DNA of 64,000 nt from contig JAXHMK010000010.1 in the NCBI GenBank assembly GCA_034521495.1, positions 620,001-684,000 on the forward strand, written 5' to 3'. The position numbers were made by a program, and so were the translations under genes. The notes below the pieces were generated by a model that ran no database searches, was not told the origin of the DNA, and was given only the letters and a program-made list of their open reading frames with translations. The stretch is from Balneolaceae bacterium. Its GTDB lineage: Bacteria; Bacteroidota; Rhodothermia; Balneolales; Balneolaceae. Below are positions 26,156 to 34,658 of this stretch, one piece after another. How positions within the stretch are numbered: position 1 is the stretch's first letter; each line of letters starts with the position of its first letter.

Positions 26156-27629
26156 TATATAGTCACTCCTTAAGGACCATTATAAGTTATTGATAAACAT
26201 TAGTTTAAGAAGGATATATTGTTAAAAAAGCGTATCTTGTTTTGCAAGAAAACCTGCATTTTCCTTCAAAAACCTTGCAATTTATGATAGGAACTCTCCC
26301 TTGCCAAAACCAACGCGATGTCTTTCTGCCGCTACTGGCAGACTTCATTGATATGGATCACGATCTGGTGAGACTGGCCCACAAAATAGACTGGAATCTT
26401 TTTGAGACTGAGTTCGCCTGCTTGTATTCCGATACCGGTGCCCCGGCCGAGCCGATCCGGCAGATGGTGGGATTTTTGATCTTAAAACGACTCTACAATC
26501 TTGGTGACGAAACCCTGGCAGCCGCCTGGGTGATGAATCCCTACATGCAGTATTTCTGCGGGCAGGCTCATTTCCAGCACACCTTCCCCTGTGATCCGAG
26601 TGATTTGGTTCACTTTCGGGGGCGGATAGGCACCGAAGGGCTGGAACTGATTTTTGCCCATTCGGTTCAGCTTCACGGCAACCCCGCCCGGTGTACTATC
26701 GCCACCTCCGATACGACCGTACAGGAAAACAACACCACCTTTCCCACCGACGCCAAACTGGCCAAAAAAGTGATAGACCAGTGCAATCGCATTGTCAACC
26801 GTGAAGGGCTGCCCCAACGCCAGTCCTACGTGCGGGTGAGCAAGCAGTTGGTGCGGGAGGCCTACTTTGGCCATCATCCCCGGCGGGCCAAAAAGGCCAA
26901 AAAAGCCCGCCGGAAGCTGCGAACCATTGCAGGGCGATTGCTTCGGGAGCTGGAGCGGAACCTGCCCGAGGGGTGCCAGCAGGACTATCAGGAGTTTATG
27001 GAGGTGGGCTGGCAGGCGATTACCCAACAGCGCGCCGATAAAGACAAGATTTACAGCCTGCATAAACCCTTCACCGCGTGTATCGCCAAGGGCAAGGCTC
27101 ACAAGAAATATGAATTTGGCAACAAAGTAGGGATCATCGTCCACCCGACTCGCCGACTCGTATTGTCGGTGGCGGCCTACGAAGGCAATCCGAACGATTC
27201 GAAAACCATTGCCCCGCTGCTGGAGACCATGGACCGGCTGGAGTTGGAAAAACCTGTTGAGGTCATTTTTGACCGGGGAGGCCGAGGGGCGAAGATCATC
27301 GATCCGGTCATCGTCACCACCCCGGACCCGCCGGGTAAATCAACCGATGAGAACCATAAACGGCGGATGCGACGCAGATTTCGTAAGCGAGCCGGGATTG
27401 AACCGATTATCGGACACCTGAAAAGTGATCATCGTATGGGACAGAACTATCTGCATGGCTCCGATTCACCCTATAAGAATGCTCTGCTGGCAGCGGCGGG
27501 GTGGAATTTGAAAAAATGGATGGAGCAGAGCCGTAAAAAAATAAAAAAAGCCTTGTTTCGGTGGGGCTTTCAGTGGCTTTTTACAACCTCAATCTCCCTG
27601 AATCCAAGTTCTTAAGGATCGACTATATA
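26156..27629 (+). mobile_element. Insertion sequence with DDE transposase (IS5/IS1182-like)
   Basis: About 1474 bp. Ends: TATATAGTCACTCCTTAAG (26156-26174) and, inverted, TATATAGTCGATCCTTAAG (27611-27629), 17 of 19 matched. One transposase gene fills it. Its base composition is clearly richer in G+C than the neighbouring genes, which suggests recent arrival. A target duplication cannot be fixed because both flanks are TA-rich. The right end abuts a dead susD fragment. Confidence 0.85.
26242..27615 (+). CDS. IS transposase (DDE, IS5/IS1182-like)
   Basis: A 457-residue transposase. An N-terminal DUF772-type domain (about 40-130: APAEPIRQMVGFLILKRL, HFRGRIG) is followed by a DDE catalytic domain with D157 in ATSDTTVQ, D344 in VIFDRGGRG and E387 in RAGIEPIIGHLKSDHRMG. 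All three acids are present and the frame is intact, so the element may be active. The start is TTG at 26242; the ATG at 26284 is an alternative that loses 14 residues. Confidence 0.9.
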   Translation: MQENLHFPSKTLQFMIGTLPCQNQRDVFLPLLADFIDMDHDLVRLAHKIDWNLFETEFACLYSDTGAPAEPIRQMVGFLILKRLYNLGDETLAAAWVMNPYMQYFCGQAHFQHTFPCDPSDLVHFRGRIGTEGLELIFAHSVQLHGNPARCTIATSDTTVQENNTTFPTDAKLAKKVIDQCNRIVNREGLPQRQSYVRVSKQLVREAYFGHHPRRAKKAKKARRKLRTIAGRLLRELERNLPEGCQQDYQEFMEVGWQAITQQRADKDKIYSLHKPFTACIAKGKAHKKYEFGNKVGIIVHPTRRLVLSVAAYEGNPNDSKTIAPLLETMDRLELEKPVEVIFDRGGRGAKIIDPVIVTTPDPPGKSTDENHKRRMRRRFRKRAGIEPIIGHLKSDHRMGQNYLHGSDSPYKNALLAAAGWNLKKWMEQSRKKIKKALFRWGFQWLFTTSISLNPSS

Positions 27630-27659
27630 TAAACCACTTACACACATAGGTTAAAAAAT

Positions 27660-28167
27660 CGAAAAACAGTTTGGTTTGTTGCAAGGCAGAGAATATATTA
27701 TAATGCTTTGGTATCCAAGTAGGTGCTAATTGGATTCGATCTCAAAGTAATGGTGAGTTGGAATAGTTAAGACAACTTGTAAACATAATTTGTAACCAAG
27801 CTAAAAGTAGTGATTACGTTATGGTTCGTTAATCTGAATATAATTTAGGTTCTCCACCAAAAAAAGATATCAATTCAAGGCAACCTGCAGCCAATTATAA
27901 TGTGAAATCATATCCAGCTGGATTTTTTGCATTTTCTTCTCGAACAGAAGACAAGAAAGCAGGTCGAACTGAGTATAGATTATAATTTGCAACTGAAGAT
28001 TTCCGCTTTTTTCAACTTAGATGCGGGGGAATTGACGATGAGTTTCTAAACAATTTTATAGCAAAGGTTAGTCCTTTCGGGGGGTTAGCTAGGATGCAAC
28101 TTATAATCTTGAAGAAGATAATTATTGACCATTCCCACAATCCCAACTTGATATAAGAAATGAGTAA
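27660..28167 (+). pseudogene. Remnant of a SusD-like gene next to the IS
   Basis: No open frame, but translation in broken frames gives residues that align with the C-terminal half of the susD at 34659: IRSQSNG, then GELE-stop-LRQLVN, SSDYVMVR, RQPAANYN, GRTEYRL-stop-FATED, RFFQLRCGGIDDEFLNN and PFPQSQLDI. It carries at least four stops, frameshifts and an internal deletion (joining SNG to GELE), and ends near the TAA at 28165. It begins within about 30 bases of the IS right end. DNA-level similarity is also evident (GGTATCCA...GATTGGATTCGA). No susD 5' part is found left of the IS. Confidence 0.75.
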
Positions 28168-28243
28168 TTTGATTTTTAGCTATTTTACGATTCGCCCTCA
28201 TCCCCAACCACAATTATTTTTAAACAAATCACAGAAACCAACT

Positions 28244-29170
28244 ATGAAAAAGACTTTCTTCATCGCTTCATACCAGATAATTTTTGTAGCCTCACTTTTA
28301 TTTTTCTTTACAGGAATAGATTTCGTTCACGCCCAGTCATCCCAGGTTGAATCCGTTCAATTCCATATCCCTGAATCCCATCAAGTCGGCGGCTTCGCTC
28401 TCGGTACCCAATCCTATACATTCAATCGTTATTCCGCTTTTGAAGCGATTGAAATGACGTCGAAAGCCGGCGGTCGTGTGATTGAATTGTATCGACAGAA
28501 AGTATGGCCGGATGCGGATGATGAAACAAGACTTGTTCCCGGTGTTTCGGATGATGTGATTGAAGCAGTGAAAACAAAACTGGCCGAGCACGATATTCTT
28601 GCCGTGAACTATGGTAATATTCCGCTTCCAAATGATGAGGAGGAGCTGAGAAATGTATTTGATTTTGCACAAAAACTGGGGGTCAAAGCGATCACATCCG
28701 AACCTTCAGAAGAGGCGATGGACCTGATCGAAGAGATGGTGAAGGAGTACGGAATCGCCGTAGCGGTTCATAATCACCCGCCCCGGCCGGATCGTCCGGA
28801 CTACAGACACTGGGATCCGGATTTTGTATTGAGTTTGGTTGAAGGGAGAGACCCGAGGGTGGGCGTTTGCGCAGATATCGGACACTATGTTCGCTCTGAT
28901 ATTGATCCGGTTGAGACACTCAAAATGCTGGAAGGGCGAATCATCAGTCTGCACTTTACCGATGTAGATCAGTGGGGAGCAGAAGGGGAAGACACTGTTG
29001 CAGGAACCGGTGTCATTGACTTGCCAGCTGTATTGAGCGAATTGAAACGCCAGAATTTTGGCGGAAATATCTCCATTGAGTACGAAAATAACTGGAATGA
29101 AAACATCACCGATGTAGCCCAATTTATTGGCTTTGTAAGAGGATGGGCTCAAACAACAAACAACAATTAG
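28244..29170 (+). CDS. Exported sugar isomerase/epimerase (xylose-isomerase-like TIM barrel)
   Basis: A 308-residue AP endonuclease 2/xylose-isomerase-like TIM barrel with a signal peptide (hydrophobic IIFVASLLFFFTG, cleavage near VHA-Q). Metal-ligand segments: IELYRQ (Glu), HNHPP, CADIGHY (Asp-x-x-His), LHFTDVD and ISIEYENNW (Glu). The ATG at 28244 is chosen because it begins the signal peptide; the frame opens at 28160 with a Pro-rich stretch that overlaps the susD remnant. It heads a group of four sugar genes on this strand; the substrate is unknown. Confidence 0.85.
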   Translation: MKKTFFIASYQIIFVASLLFFFTGIDFVHAQSSQVESVQFHIPESHQVGGFALGTQSYTFNRYSAFEAIEMTSKAGGRVIELYRQKVWPDADDETRLVPGVSDDVIEAVKTKLAEHDILAVNYGNIPLPNDEEELRNVFDFAQKLGVKAITSEPSEEAMDLIEEMVKEYGIAVAVHNHPPRPDRPDYRHWDPDFVLSLVEGRDPRVGVCADIGHYVRSDIDPVETLKMLEGRIISLHFTDVDQWGAEGEDTVAGTGVIDLPAVLSELKRQNFGGNISIEYENNWNENITDVAQFIGFVRGWAQTTNNN

Positions 29171-29285
29171 ACGCTCTAACTCAAAATCCAGCTTCCTAAA
29201 ATAACATGTAATGCATATTCTGTATATATAGCTTCCCTAAAAAGGCGCTAAAATAATTTATAAACTTAAATTAGATGCAAAAAAT

Positions 29286-30683
29286 ATGAACAAATTGGAT
29301 AAGTTAGAACGTCGCTCATTTTTAAAAAAGCTTGGATTAACAACTACAGGCTTTTTTAGCACGCCTTTCTTAATAGGTAGTTTTAAAAAGAATAGGAATT
29401 ATAAAACACTTGATCCTGGTCAAAAAGATAAAAGTACGTACTCCCAGAATGATCAAATTCAGTTAGCCTTAATAGGTGCCGGTAAAATGGGACAGGGTAA
29501 TACCCAAGTGGCTCTTGAGCATAGTGGTGTAAAGCTTGCAGCTGTGTGTGATCTTTATGAAAGTCGCTTAAATAGATGCCAAGAGCTTTTTGGAAATGAT
29601 ATCGATACGACTATGGATTACAGGGAGGTATTGGATCGTGATGATGTAGATGCGGTTATCATAGCAACTCCTGACCATTGGCATAATACAATTGCTATAG
29701 ATGCATTAAATAGTGATAAGGCAATTTATTTAGAAAAGCCTATGGTGCAACATATAGAAGAAGGCTATGGGATAATTGAGGCTGCTGAAGGAGGGCCACC
29801 CGTGATTGTAGGCAGTACCTCCACAAGTGATATTGTGTATCGTAAGGCTCGTGATTTATACAAAAATGGAGAAATAGGTGAGTTAAATTTAGTTGAATCT
29901 TATTATGATCGTTACTCTGCGATGGGAGCATGGCAATATTCCATACCACCAAGTGCCTCTACTGATAATGTTGCCTGGGATACTTTTTTAAAGGATCTTC
30001 CCGATAGGCCTTTTGATCCCAAGCGTTTTTTTAGATGGAGAAATTACCAGGATTATGGAACTGGAGTGGCAGGAGATCTTTTTGTGCATTTATTTTCTGG
30101 TATTCATTTGGTTACTGGGTCTAATGGGCCAAATCGAATCATGTCGACAGGCGGCTTGAGATTCTGGGATGATGGAAGAAATGTTCCAGATATTATGACG
30201 GGTATGTACGATTATCCTGAAACAGATAGCCATCCGGCCTTTAATCTAACTCTAAGAGTAAATTTTGCGGATGGGTCAGGTGGTGGACGCTTGATACGTT
30301 TTGTTGGTTCTGAAGGTGAAATTATAATAGATGGTGATGAAGTAACATTGCGGAAAGCTAAATTACCTGAAGCTCCTGGAATGAGTATTAATGAATTTGG
30401 GAAAGAAGTACGTGAGGAATACCGTGAATTTTATAATAACAAATATGGTAATATACGCCCCTCTTCGGTTGAAGCTGATCCAATAACCTATCGATCCCCC
30501 GATGGCTATAGTTCACGTTATGATCATTTCAAAAACTTCTTTGGGGCTATTCGAAATGATTCTGATATACTACAAGATGCCACTTTTGGACTTCGTGCGG
30601 CTGCACCGGCATTAGCAAGTAATTTAAGCTATTTTCAGAATGAAATTATTGAATGGGATCCTGATGAAATGAGACTTTTATAA
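29286..30683 (+). CDS. Tat-exported Gfo/Idh/MocA-family oxidoreductase
   Basis: A 465-residue NAD(P)-dependent sugar oxidoreductase. The N-terminus has a twin-arginine signal (ERRSFLKKLGL, about 8-18). The Rossmann fold follows with ALIGAGKMGQGNTQVAL, then VIIATPDHWHN and the EKP motif in IYLEKPMVQ, and the C-terminal barrel domain. Export with a bound cofactor by Tat is typical of this subgroup. It is flanked by isomerases and a deacetylase, suggesting oxidation, epimerisation and deacetylation of a sugar in the periplasm. Codon use is AT-rich compared with the gene before it. Confidence 0.9.
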   Translation: MNKLDKLERRSFLKKLGLTTTGFFSTPFLIGSFKKNRNYKTLDPGQKDKSTYSQNDQIQLALIGAGKMGQGNTQVALEHSGVKLAAVCDLYESRLNRCQELFGNDIDTTMDYREVLDRDDVDAVIIATPDHWHNTIAIDALNSDKAIYLEKPMVQHIEEGYGIIEAAEGGPPVIVGSTSTSDIVYRKARDLYKNGEIGELNLVESYYDRYSAMGAWQYSIPPSASTDNVAWDTFLKDLPDRPFDPKRFFRWRNYQDYGTGVAGDLFVHLFSGIHLVTGSNGPNRIMSTGGLRFWDDGRNVPDIMTGMYDYPETDSHPAFNLTLRVNFADGSGGGRLIRFVGSEGEIIIDGDEVTLRKAKLPEAPGMSINEFGKEVREEYREFYNNKYGNIRPSSVEADPITYRSPDGYSSRYDHFKNFFGAIRNDSDILQDATFGLRAAAPALASNLSYFQNEIIEWDPDEMRLL

Positions 30684-30791
30684 ACTACAATTGCTTATTT
30701 CCCAAAACATCTATAATGTTAATGTAAATTGAAATTATTAATGGATAAACTAAAATTGAAAGCTAATTTTAATAAAAAAAGAATTAATGTA

Positions 30792-31667
30792 ATGACAATA
30801 CTAAAAAAAATATGTACAATAGCATTGGTTTTTGGTTTTATTACCTCTATTGCCTTTGCCCAACCCGAGACCCCAGTAAGTCAATGGAGTGATAAAACTA
30901 TCTTATTGGTTGGAGCTCATCCGGATGACGACTCTCGTTCTTATGGAACTTTATCAATGCTACAGGAAAATGGCAATGAGGTATATGTACTACTGTTGAC
31001 AACAGGAAATGTAGGAACCAAGGATCCGGATATGAGTCGCTTTCGACTTGCAGAGATTAGAAATGGTGAAGAAATTCGAGCCCTAAATGAGATTGGGATA
31101 CCTGAAGAAAATTATATAAATCTTGGTTACAATGACGGAATGCTTGAATTTGCTGACCGTGAGGAAGTTGTCCGTCGTCTTGTTAAATGGTACAGGGAAA
31201 TTAAACCAGATGTTCTTTTTGCTTTTGACCCCGGCTATGGATATCAGAAATGGTTTAAGTCAGATCACCGCACGGCCTCCTATTTGGCTGTAGATGCAGC
31301 GCGAGCGGCGGAATGGCGATTAATATTTCCAGGACAGATTACACAAGATGGACTGGAAGCTCATTTAATCGAAGAGTACATGTTTTATAGAGGAGTTGAG
31401 AAAGATAAAAATACTTGGGTAGATATCTCTGGTGAACATGCTGATCGTAAATTTAATGCCGTGTCGATGCATGTTAGTCAATTTAGTTCAGCTTGGGATG
31501 ATTATAATGGTATGGATTTGGAGGCGAAAGACTTGGAACCGGAGGCTCGTGATGCTTTTTTAGAAAATATGCGTAACCGTGTCTATGAGAATACAAAAGA
31601 TGGTAATGTGGTTGAAGGATTTCGATACTACAAAGGAGTTCCTGATGGAATAGGTCACCGAGATTAA
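30792..31667 (+). CDS. Exported PIG-L/LmbE-family deacetylase
   Basis: A 291-residue zinc deacetylase of the LmbE/PIG-L family, which removes N-acetyl from amino sugars or conjugates. Motifs: VGAHPDDDSRSYG (zinc His, Asp, Asp), EIRNGEEIRAL and KSDHRTASYLAVDAAR (third zinc His). The ATG at 30792 gives a normal signal peptide (MTILKKICTIALVFGF..., cleavage near AFA-Q); the upstream Met at 30729 would add 21 charged residues. The second member of the family is at 53154. It lies in the four-gene sugar cluster. Confidence 0.88.
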   Translation: MTILKKICTIALVFGFITSIAFAQPETPVSQWSDKTILLVGAHPDDDSRSYGTLSMLQENGNEVYVLLLTTGNVGTKDPDMSRFRLAEIRNGEEIRALNEIGIPEENYINLGYNDGMLEFADREEVVRRLVKWYREIKPDVLFAFDPGYGYQKWFKSDHRTASYLAVDAARAAEWRLIFPGQITQDGLEAHLIEEYMFYRGVEKDKNTWVDISGEHADRKFNAVSMHVSQFSSAWDDYNGMDLEAKDLEPEARDAFLENMRNRVYENTKDGNVVEGFRYYKGVPDGIGHRD

Positions 31668-31793
31668 CATTAGTTAAAACAACCCAACTGAGAAGTTTTT
31701 TACAATTCCTCAAGATAGTTATTTACTAAATCTTGAGGGCTTGTATCAATAAGTAATTCTACTGTTTTTTTTTAAATTTTATATTGGCTGTCT

Positions 31794-32708
31794 ATGAAAA
31801 GAAAAGAATTCATAAAATTAGGATCTTCGGCACTTGCTTTTACAAGTACTTTTGGTTTATTAGCAACTTATAATCCAAATGTAAAAGAAAAAGATTTGTT
31901 TTTTAAAATATCGCTTGCTGAATGGAGTCTACATAACAACTTATTTGACGGAAAAATTGACAATCTTGATTTTCCGGCAATAGCTAAAAATAAATTTGAT
32001 ATTAATGCAGTAGAATATGTAAATCAATTTTTTAAAGACAAGGCAAAAGATACCGATTACCTGGATGAGCTTAACAGTCGGTGTAATGACTTAGGAGTTG
32101 AACAGGTGCTGATTATGGTTGATGGTGAAGGTGGATTGGCTGTGAATAATGATTCAGAAAGAACAAGGGCTATTGAAAATCATTATAAATGGGTTGAAGC
32201 TGCAGAGTATCTGGGTTGTCATTCTATAAGGGTTAATACTCGTGGAGATGGTACCCGATCTGAACAAAAAAAAGCAGCAATTGATGGTTTAGGTCGTCTG
32301 GCTACTTTTGCCAAAGACTATAATATAAATGTGATTGTAGAAAATCACGGAGGCTATTCATCAGATGGGGAGTGGTTAACAGATGTAATGCAGCAGGTTG
32401 ATATGGAAAATTGTGGTACTCTTCCTGATTTTGGAAATTTTACCATATCAGAAGGAAATGAATATAATCGATATAAAGGTGTAGAACAAATGATGCCTTA
32501 TGCTAAAGGGGTTAGCGCTAAGGCTATGAGCTTTGATGAAGAAGGAAATGAGAAAACAATTGATTATGAAAGAATGCTGAAAATTGTTAAAGAAGCAGGG
32601 TATGTCGGATATATTGGAATTGAATATTCAGGAGAGATAAGCGAATTTGAGGGTATTCATCTAACTAAAAGGTTATTAGAAAAAGTAGGCCAAGAAATTT
32701 CTAGCTAA
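31794..32708 (+). CDS. Exported sugar isomerase/epimerase (TIM barrel)
   Basis: A 304-residue xylose-isomerase-like TIM-barrel protein with an N-terminal export signal that resembles a Tat signal (KRKEFIKLGSSALAF) but with KRK instead of RR. Metal-ligand segments: NAVEYVNQFF (Glu), VIVENHGGYS (Glu/His), LPDFGNF (Asp), VSAKAM and GIEYSGE (Glu). It is distinct from the paralogue at 28244. It ends the four-gene group; 480 bases of non-coding DNA follow. Confidence 0.85.
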   Translation: MKRKEFIKLGSSALAFTSTFGLLATYNPNVKEKDLFFKISLAEWSLHNNLFDGKIDNLDFPAIAKNKFDINAVEYVNQFFKDKAKDTDYLDELNSRCNDLGVEQVLIMVDGEGGLAVNNDSERTRAIENHYKWVEAAEYLGCHSIRVNTRGDGTRSEQKKAAIDGLGRLATFAKDYNINVIVENHGGYSSDGEWLTDVMQQVDMENCGTLPDFGNFTISEGNEYNRYKGVEQMMPYAKGVSAKAMSFDEEGNEKTIDYERMLKIVKEAGYVGYIGIEYSGEISEFEGIHLTKRLLEKVGQEISS

Positions 32709-33192
32709 TGCTAATGTCACTATCAATTAACTTTATCACTGCTGTAATTGAAGCACGATAACCTTTTTTTGTTTCTTATATCCTTCGTTCGATCCATGAC
32801 CTTGTAGTTTTCAAGAACCTCGAAAGGAACAATTGACTCCAGCGTTCATTTATTTTCGTATGTCAATGTACCGTTTCCACAATTCTCCAATAGCTCAAAA
32901 TAAAAACTAGCGAACAATAACTGTACTTTAGACTAAATCGAAAATTTGATCAACTTTTTACTATTCAACAAGCCTACGTGCATCGTTCCGTGAGATAATA
33001 ATATCTAATGATTGAATAAGTCATATTAAGCGCGTTCCGAAAATGCTTTTCCATCGGAATGAAGTTGAAATATGAGTTTTCGACACTCGTTCCGATCAAA
33101 AGAGTTCGAAATTGCGCCAACCAACTGACGATTGATTCTTAAGTCATTTAGATCGAATTCACGTTAATCATAATCAGGATTTTTAAATTAAT
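32709..33192. other. Non-coding region
   Basis: About 480 bases without a supported gene. On the minus strand a run of about 55 codons near 32700-32870 with one stop could be the tail of a dead gene, but I do not recognise it. An inverted pair of CGTTCCGA/TCGTTCCGAT phrases lies near 33040-33105. Confidence 0.35.
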
Positions 33193-34300
33193 TCATGGTT
33201 CCCAAATAGCAACGCCAACTCGAGAATCTGCAGTGCCATAATACAAGAACCATTTTTCATCAAAATAAACTAACCCTTCAAGAAAGGTAGTTCCATCTAC
33301 ATATTGTCCTGTTTTTTCGTAAGGCAGTTCAGGTTTTATAAATGGTTCATCGGTTCTTTTTAAAAGTTTCATAGGATCTTCTTTATCATACAATGCCTGC
33401 CCACCAGAATATAACTCGATCGCCTAAGTTAGGGTTTCCTGTTTCTTGATTATTACCGGCATTGTAAAATACCATTATTCCATCTTCAGTAAGAACAGGG
33501 GGCGGTCCGGCCTCAACTAACCAGGAATCAAAATAACCTTCCCTGGGACTTAAAACACTCATTAAAACCCCATTTTGATCTTCAACGGGAGTCCAATTAA
33601 TTAAATCTGTGGATGTTGCGATCCAAATTTGAGGGACACCAAAATACATCCAGTATTTACCATTAACTTTTGTTGCTATCATTTTTCCATCCTTTAACCT
33701 TGAAAGAATTGCCCCCGATTTACTTTCCATATTCAAATATTTACCATTATAAGCATTTTCAAAGACTGGTCCATGTTTCGTCCATTCTTTTAAATCTTTT
33801 GATGTGGCAACTGCCAACCTTGGAGTATCATGGTCCCACTGTGTATATGTTAAGATAAAATCTCCATCCTTAGTTTCTACAATACGTGGATCTTCACACC
33901 CGCCTGGCCATTCATACTTTTTTTGATTGTCCTCTTTGGGATATAAAATTGGCTCTGATTGTCTTACATAGTTCATTCCATCTTCAGATACTGCTAATCC
34001 AATTCTGGATGTATGACCTCCTATGACCATTTCCCCAGTTTTATCTTCTGCCCTGTACAGAACATTGATTTTATCATCATAAACAATTGCGGCAGGGTTA
34101 AACGTAGCCATAGACTCCCATTTGACATCTCTATTTCTTAATGGACAATAAAAAGTAGTACTGCTATCAGGCGTAATAATAGGATTAATATTGGCTGGTT
34201 TTATAAATGGTCCCCAAGTCCATGATTGATTTTGACATAAAGCGTTATCTGATATCAAAAAAACTAAGAGCATAAATAACATATGATAACTATTTCTCAT
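33193..34300 (-). pseudogene. GH130 mannoside phosphorylase-like gene with frameshift
   Basis: Five-bladed propeller glycosidase/phosphorylase of family GH130 (beta-mannoside phosphorylases), with a signal peptide (ending ALCQ) and conserved GGCEDPRIV, YTQWD, ESMATFNPAA and LYRAED. The frame breaks near 33415-33430: the first part ends ...NLGDRVIFWWAGIV, while the next frame supplies ELYSGGQALYDKEDP and continues to IWEP at 33193. One base indel restores a full protein of about 365 residues. Either a recent pseudogene or a sequence error; the neighbouring susD and susC are also frameshifted. Confidence 0.8.
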
Positions 34301-34411
34301 TTCTCTTAATCATATCGTTTCCATTTTATTAATTGCGGTGTAATTAAACTGAATATTTCAATTAATGACCATTATAAACTGATCAAAACTATCATAAATC
34401 TTAATTAACAT

Positions 34412-34547
34412 TATTAGAGGGCTTTGAAATACCGGTATATTTCGACTTCGCTCCGCTGCGCTCAATAGGACGTCAGTTTGAGCGCAATGAGAAGGTACGA
34501 CGAATGAAGTCGAAAACAAATGGTTGGTTCTGCAAAGCCCTCTATTA
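34412..34547. mobile_element. MITE-like element, family B, copy 2, with 5-bp target duplication
   Basis: The element (34417-34542) starts GAGGGCTTTG and ends CAAAGCCCTC. It is flanked by TATTA on both sides (34412-34416 and 34543-34547). Inside is a second inverted pair (TCGACTTC/GAAGTCGA). No coding capacity. Confidence 0.8.
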
Positions 34548-34594
34548 ACAACTCTATAAAAAAACTCAAAAAGTAAGATAAATCAGAATTGATA

Positions 34595-34627
34595 TAAAAA
34601 AGGCCTGCCATATAATGACAGGCCTTT
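34595..34627 (-). terminator. Terminator of the susC/susD locus
   Basis: AAAGGCCTG (34599-34607) pairs with CAGGCCTTT (34619-34627); on the minus strand a T run follows (A run at 34596-34600). It lies about 30 bases after the susD stop. Confidence 0.9.
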
Positions 34628-34658
34628 GACCAGTATTATTAAGTTATGTATGAAAGGA

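Noticed and set aside
26482-27144. 220-codon frame antisense to the transposase
   Set aside because: Shadow frame in a G+C-rich gene; low-complexity composition and no start signal.
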